A DNA stretch of 64,000 bases from Bin5 sp965200615 (GCA_965200615.1 OZ241377.1:4402001-4466000); one strand, 5' to 3'; shown: positions 34,105 through 43,879, numbered from the stretch's first letter. Numbers and translations: made by a program. The notes: generated by a model from the sequence alone, not told the origin.

Positions 34105-35772
34105 ATGGCCACTGTTGCCGAGACAATTGCCCAGTCTCTACATGACGCCGGCGTCCGCTTTGCCTTTGGAATGCCGGGAGGAGAGGTGGTGTCGGTATTG
34201 GAGGCTTTGCAGCGAGTCGGTATCCGCTTTGAGCTGATGCACCATGAGCAGAGCGCGGTGTTTGCGGCCGATGCCTACGCCCGGGCGACTGGCAAGCCGG
34301 GATGTGCACTCACTACGTTGGGCCCAGGCGCGCTCAACGCGGCGCCCGGCATTGGGCACGCATGGTTGGACAGGGCACCGGTGGTGCTGATTACGGCGCA
34401 AAAGCCTGACTCGCTGCTGCCGGACTACACGCACCAGGTGGTCGACTTGCAGGCCGTCTTCGCGCCCATCACCAAGCGGACGCTCAAGGTTACGCCTGAG
34501 AACGCCGCGGCGGAGGCGCCGGAGGCAGTTGCATTGACGATGCAGGGGCGTCCAGGTCCGGTGCATTTGCAGATAAGCAATGAGGAGGCGGAACTTCCGG
34601 TCGAGAGCGGGAGCGGGCAGCAGGCAGGCCATATTTCGACTGGCCAGGGGGAAGCGGGTGGAAACGGTGATCTTCCCGACGGTGAGCGAATTTCGCGAGC
34701 AAGGGACATTGTTGCAAAGGCGTCACGTCCCGTGATTCTGGCCGGGCTCGGTTTGGAGCCGGAGGCCCCGTACGATGCACTGAGAGCGCTGGCAGAGGCG
34801 GCCAACGCGCCGGTAATCGTGTCCCCGAAGGGAAAGGGCGCGTTGCCGGATGGTCACCCGCTGAGCGCAGGGGTCATCGGTTTGACCCGCACCGATCCCG
34901 TGTACGACATCCTGGAGGAATCGGACTGTGTCGTCGCTGTGGGTTTCGACGTAGTCGAGCTGGTGAAGGAGTTTTCGCTGCCGCAGAGCGGGGAAGGCGC
35001 GTCGGCGGAGAGGAATGGAGACGTACCGCTCATTTGGATTGCGAATTGGCCTAACTACGACCCGGTATTGCCTGCTGAGGTAGAGCTCGTGGGGCCGATG
35101 ACGGCGGCGCTGACGCAACTTGCAGACAGCGAGTTCTGCACCGACGGGCAGTGGGGAGAGTCCAAGGTGCGTGCGTTTCACGCGCAACTGGCTGCCGTAC
35201 CATTGCCTGCGCCCCGGCCCGGCCATCTATTGCCTCAGCAACTGTTGGAGAGTATGCGCCGTCATTTGAGCGGGGAAACGTTGCTTGCGGTGGACGTGGG
35301 CAGCCACAAGATATTCGGGAGCCTGGAGTGGCCGACCCTGTCCCCGAACAGCTTTGCTTTGTCCAATGGCTTATCTTGCATGGGCTTCGGGTTGCCGGCG
35401 GCTATCGGAACGGCCCTGGCCCGTCCAGAAGAAACCGCTGCCTGCCTTATCGGCGACGGAGGAATGTTGATGTGCCTGGGAGAACTGGCGGTCCTGACCC
35501 GACTGAATCTGCCTGTGCTCGTCGTCGTGGCCGTCGACAACGCCATCGACCTGATCCGTTCTCACCAGATCAGGCAGGGCAAGGAGCCTTTCGGAACCGA
35601 GTTTCCTGCGCCGGACTTCTGCAAGATCGCCGCGGGTTACGGTATCGCGGCAGCCCGAGTTACGACGCCGGAAGGCTGCGATGAGGCGCTGGCCCGCGCG
35701 GCCGCTGCAAGGGCGCCGTACCTGATCGAAGCCATCATTGATCCTGTTGGCTATCCAACCACCCCTCGGTAG
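34105..35772 (+). CDS. Thiamine-diphosphate enzyme, acetolactate synthase-like
   Basis: 555 residues with the three TPP-enzyme domains. The catalytic glutamate is in 'MHHEQSAVFAADAYAR' (near residue 50), 'TTLGPGALNAAPGI' follows, and the TPP/Mg motif starts at 'LIGDGGMLMCLGELAVL' (near 450), ending with 'VVDNAIDLI' in place of the usual NN. Related enzymes include acetolactate synthase, sulfoacetaldehyde acetyltransferase and oxalyl-CoA or phenylpyruvate decarboxylases. No small regulatory subunit is nearby, so branched-chain amino-acid synthesis is not the favoured role. It follows mtnP after 19 bases and borders the acid-sugar gene group. Confidence 0.85.
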   Translation: MATVAETIAQSLHDAGVRFAFGMPGGEVVSVLEALQRVGIRFELMHHEQSAVFAADAYARATGKPGCALTTLGPGALNAAPGIGHAWLDRAPVVLITAQKPDSLLPDYTHQVVDLQAVFAPITKRTLKVTPENAAAEAPEAVALTMQGRPGPVHLQISNEEAELPVESGSGQQAGHISTGQGEAGGNGDLPDGERISRARDIVAKASRPVILAGLGLEPEAPYDALRALAEAANAPVIVSPKGKGALPDGHPLSAGVIGLTRTDPVYDILEESDCVVAVGFDVVELVKEFSLPQSGEGASAERNGDVPLIWIANWPNYDPVLPAEVELVGPMTAALTQLADSEFCTDGQWGESKVRAFHAQLAAVPLPAPRPGHLLPQQLLESMRRHLSGETLLAVDVGSHKIFGSLEWPTLSPNSFALSNGLSCMGFGLPAAIGTALARPEETAACLIGDGGMLMCLGELAVLTRLNLPVLVVVAVDNAIDLIRSHQIRQGKEPFGTEFPAPDFCKIAAGYGIAAARVTTPEGCDEALARAAAARAPYLIEAIIDPVGYPTTPR

Positions 35773-35786
35773 CCGCTTTCTTCACC

Positions 35787-36980
35787 TCAAAAGGTCACAA
35801 CCTCTCGCTGCTGGACTTTGGCGTCATCCAGTTCCATGCCGATGCCGGGTGCAGTGGGTACGCTGACATTTCCGTTGACCGGCTTGATCGGGTTCTTGAG
35901 GAAGAACTGGTGGACTTCGTTCCACTTGATCAGGTATTCCAACATCGGCGTGGTCGGCTCCGGCCAGGCGGCGATGACGTGGATGCTGGCAGGTGTCGAG
36001 TGGCCGTGGGGAATTACCGGTACGTCGTAAGCTGATGCCAGGGCCAGGATCTTCTGTGTCTCAGAAATACCCCCGCACCAGTAGATGTCGGGCTGGTAGA
36101 CGTCGCAGGCTCCGGCGTCCATCAACTGTTTCAGTCCCCAACGTGTGTATTCGTGTTCGCCGCCGCTGATAGGAACGTTTACGGCGCGGCGGATCTGGGC
36201 GTACTGTTCAATCTTATCGGGCAGTACCGGCTCTTCCAGCCAGCGGGGGGCGTATTCTTCGAGCCGGCGGGCCATCTGCACTGCGTACGGTACATCCCAA
36301 CTCATCCAGCAGTCCAACATGATGTCCACGTCCGGACCGACGCTCTCGCGCAACGTGCGCGCGAGGCGAAGATTTCGCTCCATCCCCATCTTGCCGTCGG
36401 TCGGGCCATCGCGGAAGAACCACTTCGTGGCTCTATAGCCTTCGGCCACGAACTGCCTGGCCCGCTCCTGGACCAGCTCCGGATCGATTGAGAATCCCAG
36501 AGCGCTGGCATAGGCCGGGACCTCGGTACGGGTGGGCCCTCCCAGCAGCTGGCAGACGGGGGCCTGGAAGTAGTTTCCTTTCAGGTCCCAGAGCGCGCAG
36601 TCCACCGCGCTGAGGGCCATCATTTCCGTGCCCTTGCGTCCATGCACCTGGGAGCGGTACATCCGGTCCCAAAGCCGTTCGGTTGCCAGAGGATCGTGAC
36701 CGATCAGGAGGGGCGCCAGCTGGGTCTGGATGACGAAGGCCTGGTCGAAAGGAAGAGGACCGCCGCAACCGGATACACCTTCATCGGTCTCGACTTCGAC
36801 AAAGTACGCGGTGATGTTGTAGCGGCCTTCGCCAGCGGCAAACATTTCGTGCGGGCCTTCGGCTTTGTGTTCCGGATAGATGTCGAGGGGACGCACCAGC
36901 CGCTCCTCCCAGAACTCCCCTTCGGACTCCAATACGCCTTGCAACCGGACTACTGTTACGTCAGTGATTTTCATGTTCAT
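35787..36980 (-). CDS. Enolase-superfamily sugar-acid dehydratase, rhamnonate dehydratase-like
   Basis: 397 residues of the mandelate racemase/muconate lactonizing enzyme family. A capping domain (1-130) precedes the barrel. Metal ligands are in 'IMLDCWMSWDVPYA', 'WLEEPVLP' and 'ISGGEHEY'; the acid-base pair lies in 'DVYQPDIYWCGG' and 'VIPHGHSTPAS'. The 'MLDCWMS' and 'WCGG' motifs resemble L-rhamnonate dehydratase. The enzyme would remove water from an aldonic acid to give a 2-keto-3-deoxy acid. It is divergent from the DapA-like gene and convergent with the TPP enzyme. Confidence 0.85.
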   Translation of the reverse strand: MNMKITDVTVVRLQGVLESEGEFWEERLVRPLDIYPEHKAEGPHEMFAAGEGRYNITAYFVEVETDEGVSGCGGPLPFDQAFVIQTQLAPLLIGHDPLATERLWDRMYRSQVHGRKGTEMMALSAVDCALWDLKGNYFQAPVCQLLGGPTRTEVPAYASALGFSIDPELVQERARQFVAEGYRATKWFFRDGPTDGKMGMERNLRLARTLRESVGPDVDIMLDCWMSWDVPYAVQMARRLEEYAPRWLEEPVLPDKIEQYAQIRRAVNVPISGGEHEYTRWGLKQLMDAGACDVYQPDIYWCGGISETQKILALASAYDVPVIPHGHSTPASIHVIAAWPEPTTPMLEYLIKWNEVHQFFLKNPIKPVNGNVSVPTAPGIGMELDDAKVQQREVVTF

Positions 36981-37016
36981 TTCGCTCGCTTGTAAATGGA
37001 GTGGCTACCTAAGTGT

Positions 37017-37044
37017 AGTATACTGATCCGAAGGGGCAGGGCAA
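37017..37044 (-). promoter_or_regulatory. Promoter of the rhamnonate dehydratase-like gene
   Basis: On the minus strand TTGCCC (37039-37044) and TATACT (37017-37022) are 16 bases apart, and the box lies 37 bases before the ATG at 36980. The intergenic region of about 250 bases serves two divergent catabolic genes and is a natural place for a regulator to bind. Confidence 0.45.
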
Positions 37045-37234
37045 CAAGCGGACGCTCTTAACGAGTCCTGCCATTTCTATCGAACCAAGCAGACTGTGCG
37101 CCAGTATCGATACTCTCCCAACTCCTCTTTGTTCGCAAATCGACAGAGAGCGGTGGTCGAACGAAGAGCGCTGACCGGTCGACTTCAAAGCATCCAACTG
37201 TGTGATCTGATCTGGATTTGGTGGAGCGAAGCCG

Positions 37235-38134
37235 ATGAACAAGAATTGGCGCGGCATATTCGCGATTGTCGTTACTCCGTTTACTGACAGCCTTGATCTG
37301 GACGAGGGGGCCCTTCGCCGTCAGGTGGAGTTTTGCATTCAGGCGGGCGCGGCTGGGCTCGTCGGTCCGGCCAATGCGGGCGAATTCGCGACGATGTCGG
37401 ATGAAGAACGTCAGCGTTGGATCCGGACTGTCGTCGAGGAGGCCGACGGGCGCGTGCCGGTCATAGCTGCTACCACGCACGGTCACAGGTCGCCGGCAGT
37501 GGCCCTGAGCCGCTTTGCTCAGGATGTGGGCGCTGACGGCATCATGGCGATGCCGCCCCACATCCTGCATCCTGACGCGGATGGTTGTTACGCGTATTAC
37601 CGGGCTCTGAATGACGCCCTGCGCATTCCGATCTGCATTCAGAATTTCATGGGACCGATTGGAACGCCGATGTCCTCGGATCTGCTGGCGCGCATGTGCC
37701 GGGAAATGGAGTGGGTACAGTATCTGAAGGAGGAAACGTTACCGGAGCCGCGCGCCATTTCACGTACGCTGGCTGCAGCAGGAGACAGTTGCAGGGGCGT
37801 TTTTGGGGGACAGGGGGGAATCTACATGATCGATGAGTGGCGGCGGGGAGCCTGTGGGAATATGCCCGCCAGCCAGTCTGTAGACCTGCACACGCGGATC
37901 TGGGGCCTTCTGGAAACACATGACGAGCACGGTGCGAGATCACTGTTCAATCGTCTGCTGCCGCTGCTCAATTTCGAGCGCATGCACGGTGTTGCGGTTT
38001 ACAAACAGGTCTTCTTGCGCCGCGGCATCTTCACCTCGGCCGCCAGCCGAATTCCCGGCGCGTACCTGGACAGTCAAGACTTGCAGGAGTTTGAAGCCAT
38101 TTGGCGGGATGTAGAGCCGCTACTGGAGGCATGA
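37235..38134 (+). CDS. Dihydrodipicolinate synthase-family aldolase/dehydratase
   Basis: 299 residues of the DapA superfamily (class I aldolases). The N-terminal strand is 'GIFAIVVTPFTDSLDLD'; 'GPANAGEFATMSDEER' replaces the usual G-x-x-G-E loop; the Schiff-base lysine is in 'VQYLKEETLPEP' (near residue 166). Sequence context with enolase-superfamily dehydratases suggests cleavage of a 2-keto-3-deoxy sugar acid rather than lysine synthesis. A good ribosome site (GGTGGAG) precedes the ATG. Confidence 0.88.
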   Translation: MNKNWRGIFAIVVTPFTDSLDLDEGALRRQVEFCIQAGAAGLVGPANAGEFATMSDEERQRWIRTVVEEADGRVPVIAATTHGHRSPAVALSRFAQDVGADGIMAMPPHILHPDADGCYAYYRALNDALRIPICIQNFMGPIGTPMSSDLLARMCREMEWVQYLKEETLPEPRAISRTLAAAGDSCRGVFGGQGGIYMIDEWRRGACGNMPASQSVDLHTRIWGLLETHDEHGARSLFNRLLPLLNFERMHGVAVYKQVFLRRGIFTSAASRIPGAYLDSQDLQEFEAIWRDVEPLLEA

Positions 38135-38252
38135 GCGCAAGTTGAGAGGGATACCTCCCACTGCCGGGAGGGTCAAGGCTGGGAATAGCTCAGCATATTC
38201 CAAACACCAAGACAACCGATCGACGGCTAACCACGTCTGTTTATGCCATTGT

Positions 38253-39425
38253 ATGAACGCTACTGTATCCGCTGTTGAACTCTTCCCCCTCCGCATCCCG
38301 CGCGACGTCCCCTACCTTGGACCGCTGGAGGAGGACAATCGGCCCAACCCAAAGGGCTACATTGTGCGCCCCGGCAACCGCACAGTATACTCCGTATTCG
38401 ACCAGACGCTGCTGGTCAGAGCCGAAGCAAGTGACGGATCGGTCGGTTGGGGCGAATGTTTCGGTGTGGTGGCGCCGCAGGTCGCACGGACGATTTTAGA
38501 AGAGCTGCTGATCCCGTTTGTCATTGGCCGCAGTCCTCACGACGCCGAGCGCATCTACGAGGACATGTACGACCTGCAGCGAGTGCGGGGCCATTTCGGC
38601 GGGTACGCGCTCGATGCCATCGCCGGATTGGACATGGCTCTCTGGGACTTGCGGGGCAAACTGTCGGGGCAGCCGGTGTGGCAGTTGCTGGGCGGTCTGC
38701 GGCACGAGAGGCTGCCGGTTTACGTTTCCGGGCTGCCGGGCGGGACAAAGGAGGAACGGGCTGCGCTGGGAAGACGGTGGATCGAACGCGGTTTTTCGGC
38801 GGTGAAGTTCGCAGCTGTTGTTGCCGACGAAGGAGAGGTCGCGGAGATCAAGGCGATCCGCAGCGAGGTCGGGCCTGCGCCGAAGATTCTTGCCGATCTT
38901 CACTGGCGCTACACTGCGCCGAAAGCGGTTCAGCTGATTGAGAGACTATGCGAATACGACCTGTATCTGGCGGAGGCGCCGGTCGCGCCGGAGGATCTGA
39001 CAGGTCAGGCGCACGTGGCCCGGTCGGTCAGGACGCGCATCGGTCTGGGAGAGGAATGGCGAACCGTCCACGAATACCTTTCGCGCCTGCAAGCCGGTTG
39101 TATGGACGTCATTCAGCCGGAGATGGCCCACACCGGCATTACCGGTTTCGTCCGCATCTGTGAGCTGGCGCAGGCTTTCCACTGCCAGGTGATGCCGCAT
39201 GCGACGATCAATATTGGCATCGCACAGGCGGCCAGCCTGCATGCAGCCGCCACGCTAGCCAACTTTGTCATGCACGAGTACCAGCATTCCATTTTCGACC
39301 GCAACAAGCAGTTCATTCGCAGCACGATGGACTGCCGCGCCGGCTTTTTCACGCTGCCGGACGGGCCCGGCTTGGGCGTCGAGCCGACGGAAGAGGCGCT
39401 GAGTTTTGTATTCAATCAAGGGTGA
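38253..39425 (+). CDS. Mandelate racemase/muconate lactonizing enzyme family protein
   Basis: 390 residues, a second enolase-superfamily member distinct from the one at 35787. The barrel has the lysine in 'GFSAVKFAAVV', metal ligands in 'KILADLHWRY', 'YLAEAPVAPED' and 'IGLGEEWRT', and the base in 'CQVMPHATINIG'. ATG 38253 is chosen; the frame is open back to 38142 but that extension is cysteine-rich and unlike the family. The ring-opening, racemase or dehydratase reaction cannot be named. Next gene starts within 21 bases. Confidence 0.86.
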   Translation: MNATVSAVELFPLRIPRDVPYLGPLEEDNRPNPKGYIVRPGNRTVYSVFDQTLLVRAEASDGSVGWGECFGVVAPQVARTILEELLIPFVIGRSPHDAERIYEDMYDLQRVRGHFGGYALDAIAGLDMALWDLRGKLSGQPVWQLLGGLRHERLPVYVSGLPGGTKEERAALGRRWIERGFSAVKFAAVVADEGEVAEIKAIRSEVGPAPKILADLHWRYTAPKAVQLIERLCEYDLYLAEAPVAPEDLTGQAHVARSVRTRIGLGEEWRTVHEYLSRLQAGCMDVIQPEMAHTGITGFVRICELAQAFHCQVMPHATINIGIAQAASLHAAATLANFVMHEYQHSIFDRNKQFIRSTMDCRAGFFTLPDGPGLGVEPTEEALSFVFNQG

Positions 39426-39445
39426 ATCCGGAAGGAGTGTTCGGG

Positions 39446-40219
39446 ATGAGTGAGAGAGAGTTTGACGTCGTCGATACGCACTGTCACATCGGCCTGCACA
39501 AGTATGAGCCTGTCGAGGCCTTGCTCTTCCACATGGAGCGGGCCGGTGTCGACCAGGCGGTTCTGATCCAGTACATGGGCAACAGCGACAATGGTTATAT
39601 AGTGGATGTCATTGAAGCGAACCCGGGGCGATTTGCCGCCGCCATGATCGTGGACGACGATGACGACGGCTCTGCCATTCGCGCCTGGGCTGAACAGGGG
39701 CTCGCCGGCATTCGTTTGCTGGCGGACTTTCGGAGTCACGGAAGCGATCCTCTGTCCCACTGGCGCGTTGCCGACGAGTTGGGCCTGGTTGTCAGCGTTT
39801 TCAGCCGGCCGGATATCCTGCAGAGCGCCGAGTTCAATGAAGCGCTGCGCCTCTTTCCGAATCTTTCGATGATCATCGAGCATCTGGGAGGCGTCAAGCC
39901 AGGCGTTGACCTGGAAGAATTCGCCGCCATCACCGCTCTGGCCAGCCACGAAAATCTGACAATCAAGCTGCCGGGATTTGGCGAATTCTGTCACCTCCCT
40001 TGCCCATTTCAGGAGGTTCCTCCTCTCGCAGAGCTGACATTGGAGGCGTTCGGCGCACGCCGCGTCATGTGGGGCAGCGACTGGCCACCGGTCAGCAGCC
40101 GCGAAGGCTTCGACAATTCTCTGGCGTTTCCTCTCGAATATCTATCTGGCTTGAGCAAAGATGAGCGCGCCTGGATATTCGGCAAGACGGCCAGGCAGGT
40201 CTGGAATCTGAACAGCTGA
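39446..40219 (+). CDS. Amidohydrolase-2 family hydrolase/lactonase
   Basis: 257 residues of a TIM-barrel amidohydrolase. Metal ligands: 'DVVDTHCHIGLH' at residue 7, the histidine in 'MIIEHLGGVKPG' and the aspartate in 'VMWGSDWPPVSS'. This family contains sugar-acid lactonases (fucono- and rhamnonolactonase), which fits the neighbouring dehydratases. ATG 39446 is preferred because AAGGAG lies eight bases upstream; the in-frame GTG at 39422 overlaps the previous stop. Confidence 0.88.
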   Translation: MSEREFDVVDTHCHIGLHKYEPVEALLFHMERAGVDQAVLIQYMGNSDNGYIVDVIEANPGRFAAAMIVDDDDDGSAIRAWAEQGLAGIRLLADFRSHGSDPLSHWRVADELGLVVSVFSRPDILQSAEFNEALRLFPNLSMIIEHLGGVKPGVDLEEFAAITALASHENLTIKLPGFGEFCHLPCPFQEVPPLAELTLEAFGARRVMWGSDWPPVSSREGFDNSLAFPLEYLSGLSKDERAWIFGKTARQVWNLNS

Positions 40220-40303
40220 GACCAAATTAGCCCCATCGCTTGCGCAGATCCAACCAGCGTCCCCGGCTACAGAAAACAGTAGCGTTCACCCAGGAATACC
40301 CGG

Positions 40304-41266
40304 ATGCCCAAAGTAATCTTCTTCACCAATCTGGCCAGTGAATTGGCCCAGCAAGTCATTGCCCCGGCCCCTCGGGAATGGGATGTATCCGTGCAACCAT
40401 ATGAACTGCCGGCGGAGGAAAAGGCGAGCTTAGCCACCGATGCCGACTTCCTGATTCTCTTTCCAAGCGACCTGGAAGAAGCCGTACTGAGGGCGGCGGA
40501 GCGTCTGAAGTTGATCCAGCTCGTGAGCGCCGGATTCGATCGCATGCCGCTCGACATGCTGTCAGAGCTGGAGATTCCCCTGGCCAACAACGGCGGCACA
40601 AATTCAATCGACGTGGCGGAGCACACGTTGGCCCTCATCCTGAGCGTCTACCGCCGGTTGACGGAGATGGACCGCAACGTGCGCAACGAAGGGTGGAAGG
40701 ATATCGACAGTGGAATGACGACCTTCACAGTCCACGGCAAGACGGTTGGCATTGTCGGGCTCGGTCACATTGGCAAAGAGGTGGCCAAGAGGCTGGTCCC
40801 ATTCCAGGCCAATGTAATCTATTTCGACCCGTTCCCCGTTCCGGCCACTGTGGAACGCGATTTGCAGGTTGAGCGGGTTTCATTGGACGAGTTGTTGGAG
40901 AGGTCTGATATTGTCACCTTGCACGTGCCGCTAAATGACCAAACCCGTCATCTCATCGGCCCAGAGGAGTTGACACGGATGAAGTCCAGCGCAATCCTCG
41001 TCAATACGTGCCGCGGCCCGGTTGTGGACGAAGATGCTCTGATCAACGCTCTGACCGATGGTACAATCCAGGCCGCAGGATTGGACGTTCTGCAGGACGA
41101 ACCGACCGACCCAGGCAACCCGATTCTGCAATTGGATAACGTGATTCTCTCACCGCACATTGCCGGGGTCACCTACGATACGTGGCGGCGTCGCGGGCTA
41201 TTTATCTTCGACAACCTCCAGCGAGTCTGGGCGGGAGAGGGGCCGCTGTCCAAAATCGAACTGTAA
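40304..41266 (+). CDS. D-isomer-specific 2-hydroxyacid dehydrogenase
   Basis: 320 residues. The NAD-binding motif is 'TVGIVGLGHIGKEVAKRL' (near residue 147), and the catalytic set is arginine in 'VNTCRGPVVDEDAL', glutamate in 'DVLQDEPTD' and histidine in 'LSPHIAGVTYD'. The enzyme reduces 2-keto acids or oxidises D-2-hydroxy acids with NAD(P). Placed just after the lactonase-like gene, it may act on a product of the same pathway. Confidence 0.92.
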   Translation: MPKVIFFTNLASELAQQVIAPAPREWDVSVQPYELPAEEKASLATDADFLILFPSDLEEAVLRAAERLKLIQLVSAGFDRMPLDMLSELEIPLANNGGTNSIDVAEHTLALILSVYRRLTEMDRNVRNEGWKDIDSGMTTFTVHGKTVGIVGLGHIGKEVAKRLVPFQANVIYFDPFPVPATVERDLQVERVSLDELLERSDIVTLHVPLNDQTRHLIGPEELTRMKSSAILVNTCRGPVVDEDALINALTDGTIQAAGLDVLQDEPTDPGNPILQLDNVILSPHIAGVTYDTWRRRGLFIFDNLQRVWAGEGPLSKIEL

Positions 41267-41325
41267 GCGGCGGCAGTGCGTTGATGTCTCCGCCCTCTTT
41301 GCGGCCATAACTGAACCCTTCTCCT

Positions 41326-41354
41326 TTGGCGTTCAGTCTTCCCGCTGTTATACT
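41326..41354 (+). promoter_or_regulatory. Sigma-70 promoter of the MoxR operon
   Basis: TTGGCG (41326-41331) and TATACT (41349-41354) with a 17-base spacer. It lies 181 bases before the moxR ATG, leaving a long leader in which no structure was recognised. This gap of 268 bases has no other feature. Confidence 0.55.
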
Positions 41355-41534
41355 CCCTCAATTGCAGGCTCAACCGACCGCTTCCTGCAGATACGCTATT
41401 TCATGGCTTCTCTGACGGCCCCGTGCTGTTTAGCCGGCCGGTCGGGACTCTTGACTGTCAGGGGCAACAGGCCACTTGTCCTTTCGTCGACTTCACTTGG
41501 GTCTTCCGGAGCTGTTGTCGATTAAGGAGCATAC

Positions 41535-42632
41535 ATGACAGATATCGCCTTTGTACAGGACCTTGCGCAACGGCTACGGGAAAACGTTGGCGAGGTGATT
41601 GTAGGCAAGGACGAGGTTGTTGATCAGCTTCTGGTGGCTCTTTTCTGCGAAGGTCACGCGCTGCTGGAGGACGTACCCGGCATTGGCAAGACGATGCTGG
41701 CGAAGACACTCGCCGCTTCTCTGGGTATCAGTTTCCAACGAATCCAGTTCACGCCCGACCTGCTCCCCTCCGACATCGTAGGCGTCAGCGTCTATAACCG
41801 CAAGACGGACGACTTCGAATACCGTCCCGGCCCGATATTGGCAGGGATTGTCCTCGCAGACGAAATCAACCGCGCCGGTCCACGTACACAGAGCGCCCTG
41901 TTGGAAGCAATGGAAGAGCGACATGTTACCGTCGATGGCGTCAGCCATGCGCTTCCCTACCCGTTCTTCCTTATGGCAACTCAGAATCCGGTCGAACTTG
42001 CAGGAACTTTCCCACTGCCTGAGGCGCAGATGGATCGCTTCCTGATTCAGCTGGCGCTGGGCTATCCTGAGCGTGAAGAGGAGCGCCTGATTCTGCACCG
42101 TTTTCGCGCTGACAATCCTCTTGCCCGCGTCAAGGCTATCGTCCAGGCGGACGACATCCGCCAGGCTGTAACAATCTGCCGTGATGTTTTCGTTCACCCG
42201 GTCCTGGAGGACTATCTTCTCGACCTGGTCCAGGCTACGCGCGTCGACAGTGCGCTCGATCTGGGCGTCAGCCCGCGCGGCAGTCTTGCCTTCTACCGCA
42301 CGGTACAGGCCCTGGCCGCGATTCGGGGACGGTCCTTCGTAACGCCGGATGATATTCAGCAACTTGCCGCGCCCGTTCTCCGCCACAGATTAATCCCCGG
42401 CCCTGACACGCGTTTGCACGGCACTTCCGTCGCCAAGGTTCTGGAAGGCATTATTCGCACTGTGCCGGTTCCGGTTGAGGAGAACTGGCAGGAAGGCCCT
42501 GCCCAGACAGAACCGGCTGACGTGGTTGGCGCATTCGGCGCTGACTTGGAGCAGGAGCTGGAGGCAGCCGTTTCCCCGGAAGCTTCGGTCAACGGTCCAC
42601 CGGCTGACGAGCGCACCTCTCTTTCAGACTGA
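41535..42632 (+). CDS. MoxR-family AAA+ ATPase
   Basis: 365 residues. Walker A 'LLEDVPGIGKTMLAKTLA' near residue 40, Walker B 'GIVLADEINRAGPRTQSALLEAMEE' split around 110-130, and sensor 1 'FFLMATQNPVE' near 150. A C-terminal acidic tail of about 50 residues follows. MoxR proteins act as chaperones for vWA or DUF58 partners. The TGA stop overlaps the ATG of the DUF58 gene (TGATG), which supports that pairing. Confidence 0.93.
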   Translation: MTDIAFVQDLAQRLRENVGEVIVGKDEVVDQLLVALFCEGHALLEDVPGIGKTMLAKTLAASLGISFQRIQFTPDLLPSDIVGVSVYNRKTDDFEYRPGPILAGIVLADEINRAGPRTQSALLEAMEERHVTVDGVSHALPYPFFLMATQNPVELAGTFPLPEAQMDRFLIQLALGYPEREEERLILHRFRADNPLARVKAIVQADDIRQAVTICRDVFVHPVLEDYLLDLVQATRVDSALDLGVSPRGSLAFYRTVQALAAIRGRSFVTPDDIQQLAAPVLRHRLIPGPDTRLHGTSVAKVLEGIIRTVPVPVEENWQEGPAQTEPADVVGAFGADLEQELEAAVSPEASVNGPPADERTSLSD

Positions 42633-43879
42633 TGGGGCGAGCTGGCTGGACCGCCGCGGTTGCTATATTGATTCTGGCGCTTTCCACGCGCAACAGCCTG
42701 ATCTTTACGATGGCGCTGATCCTCGGCCTGCTGGGGCTCGTTGTCTGGCTTTGGAGCCGCTACAGTCTTTCCGAGGTGACCTACAGGCGCCGGTTCGACG
42801 TCGACCACGTATTCTTCGGCGAAAAGACTGATCTTCATCTGGAGGTGACCAACGCCAAACCCCTGCCACTTGCCTGGCTGCGCTGCGAAGACGACATTCC
42901 CGTTGCCCTCGACCTGGAGCCCGAGGAACGGGCGAGGCACTATCTGCCCACGCGCCGCGTTCTCGTCAACCTCTTCTCTCTCGGTATCTACCAAAGGGTT
43001 ATTCGTCGTTACACCGTTACCGGTACCCAGCGGGGCGCCTGGAGATTCGGGCCGGCGCAGCTCATCTGCGGCGACATTTTTGGATTCCGCAGCCAGCTCC
43101 TGGAGGATCCGGCAACCTCTCTGCTTCTGGTCTATCCCCGAATGTATACACTGCCCGAACTGGGTCTCGAGGCCCGCCACCCATTCGGAGATCACGAGAG
43201 CCGAAACAGACTGATCGAAGACCCATTGCGCTTGAGCGGTGTACGCGAGTATCTGCCCGGCGACAATTTCCGCTACATCCACTGGAAGGCGACGGCACGC
43301 CGCCAGGAACTTCAGACGAAGCTGTTCGAACCGTCCGCTTCGCGCCCACTGGCAATCTTTGTCAATATCCGAACCTTTCATCACCGCTTCGAAGGGGTCG
43401 ACCCGGCGCTGCGGGAGTTTGCCATCAGCGTCGGCGCCTCCATCGCCCGTTGGGCGCAGCTGCAAGGCGAGGAGTTCGGTGTGTTCGCCAACAGCATGAT
43501 GTACGCGGGCAGGCGTGTGCGCGTATTGCCCGGCGCACACCCAAGGCAGCTTACCAGCGTTCTGGAGGCGCTGGCCTACTGTGTGGGTGTGCCGCATACG
43601 ACGATTGAAAGGATCTTGCAACAGGAGGCCGACCACCTTCGCATCGGGACTTCGATTGTGCTGGTCAGCGCGACTCTGTCGGATAACCTGCGGCGTGCGC
43701 TAATTGATCTGCAGTGTCGGGGATTTGCCGTCACGTTGCTGGGAATCGGGGGCCTGACGCTCGACAGAGCCATCCCCGGGGTCGCTTTCCAGAAGCTGTC
43801 GGAACAGGCGTTGAGCGACTCGACTGTCGAAGCGGAACAGGAGACGCACGAATTTGAGACGCCCGTTCTGGCGGGTTGA
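42632..43879 (+). CDS. DUF58 domain-containing membrane protein
   Basis: 415 residues with two N-terminal hydrophobic helices (about 5-50), a beta-rich region and the DUF58 core 'YLPGDNFRYIHWKATARRQ' (near residue 205). A vWA-like fold follows, with 'LAIFVNIRTFHH'. DUF58 proteins are partners of MoxR ATPases and often part of operons with transglutaminase-like proteins. The start overlaps the MoxR stop by one base. Confidence 0.92.
   Translation: MGRAGWTAAVAILILALSTRNSLIFTMALILGLLGLVVWLWSRYSLSEVTYRRRFDVDHVFFGEKTDLHLEVTNAKPLPLAWLRCEDDIPVALDLEPEERARHYLPTRRVLVNLFSLGIYQRVIRRYTVTGTQRGAWRFGPAQLICGDIFGFRSQLLEDPATSLLLVYPRMYTLPELGLEARHPFGDHESRNRLIEDPLRLSGVREYLPGDNFRYIHWKATARRQELQTKLFEPSASRPLAIFVNIRTFHHRFEGVDPALREFAISVGASIARWAQLQGEEFGVFANSMMYAGRRVRVLPGAHPRQLTSVLEALAYCVGVPHTTIERILQQEADHLRIGTSIVLVSATLSDNLRRALIDLQCRGFAVTLLGIGGLTLDRAIPGVAFQKLSEQALSDSTVEAEQETHEFETPVLAG

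Noticed and set aside
42356..43636. 426-codon minus-strand frame
   Set aside because: Shadow across the MoxR and DUF58 genes.
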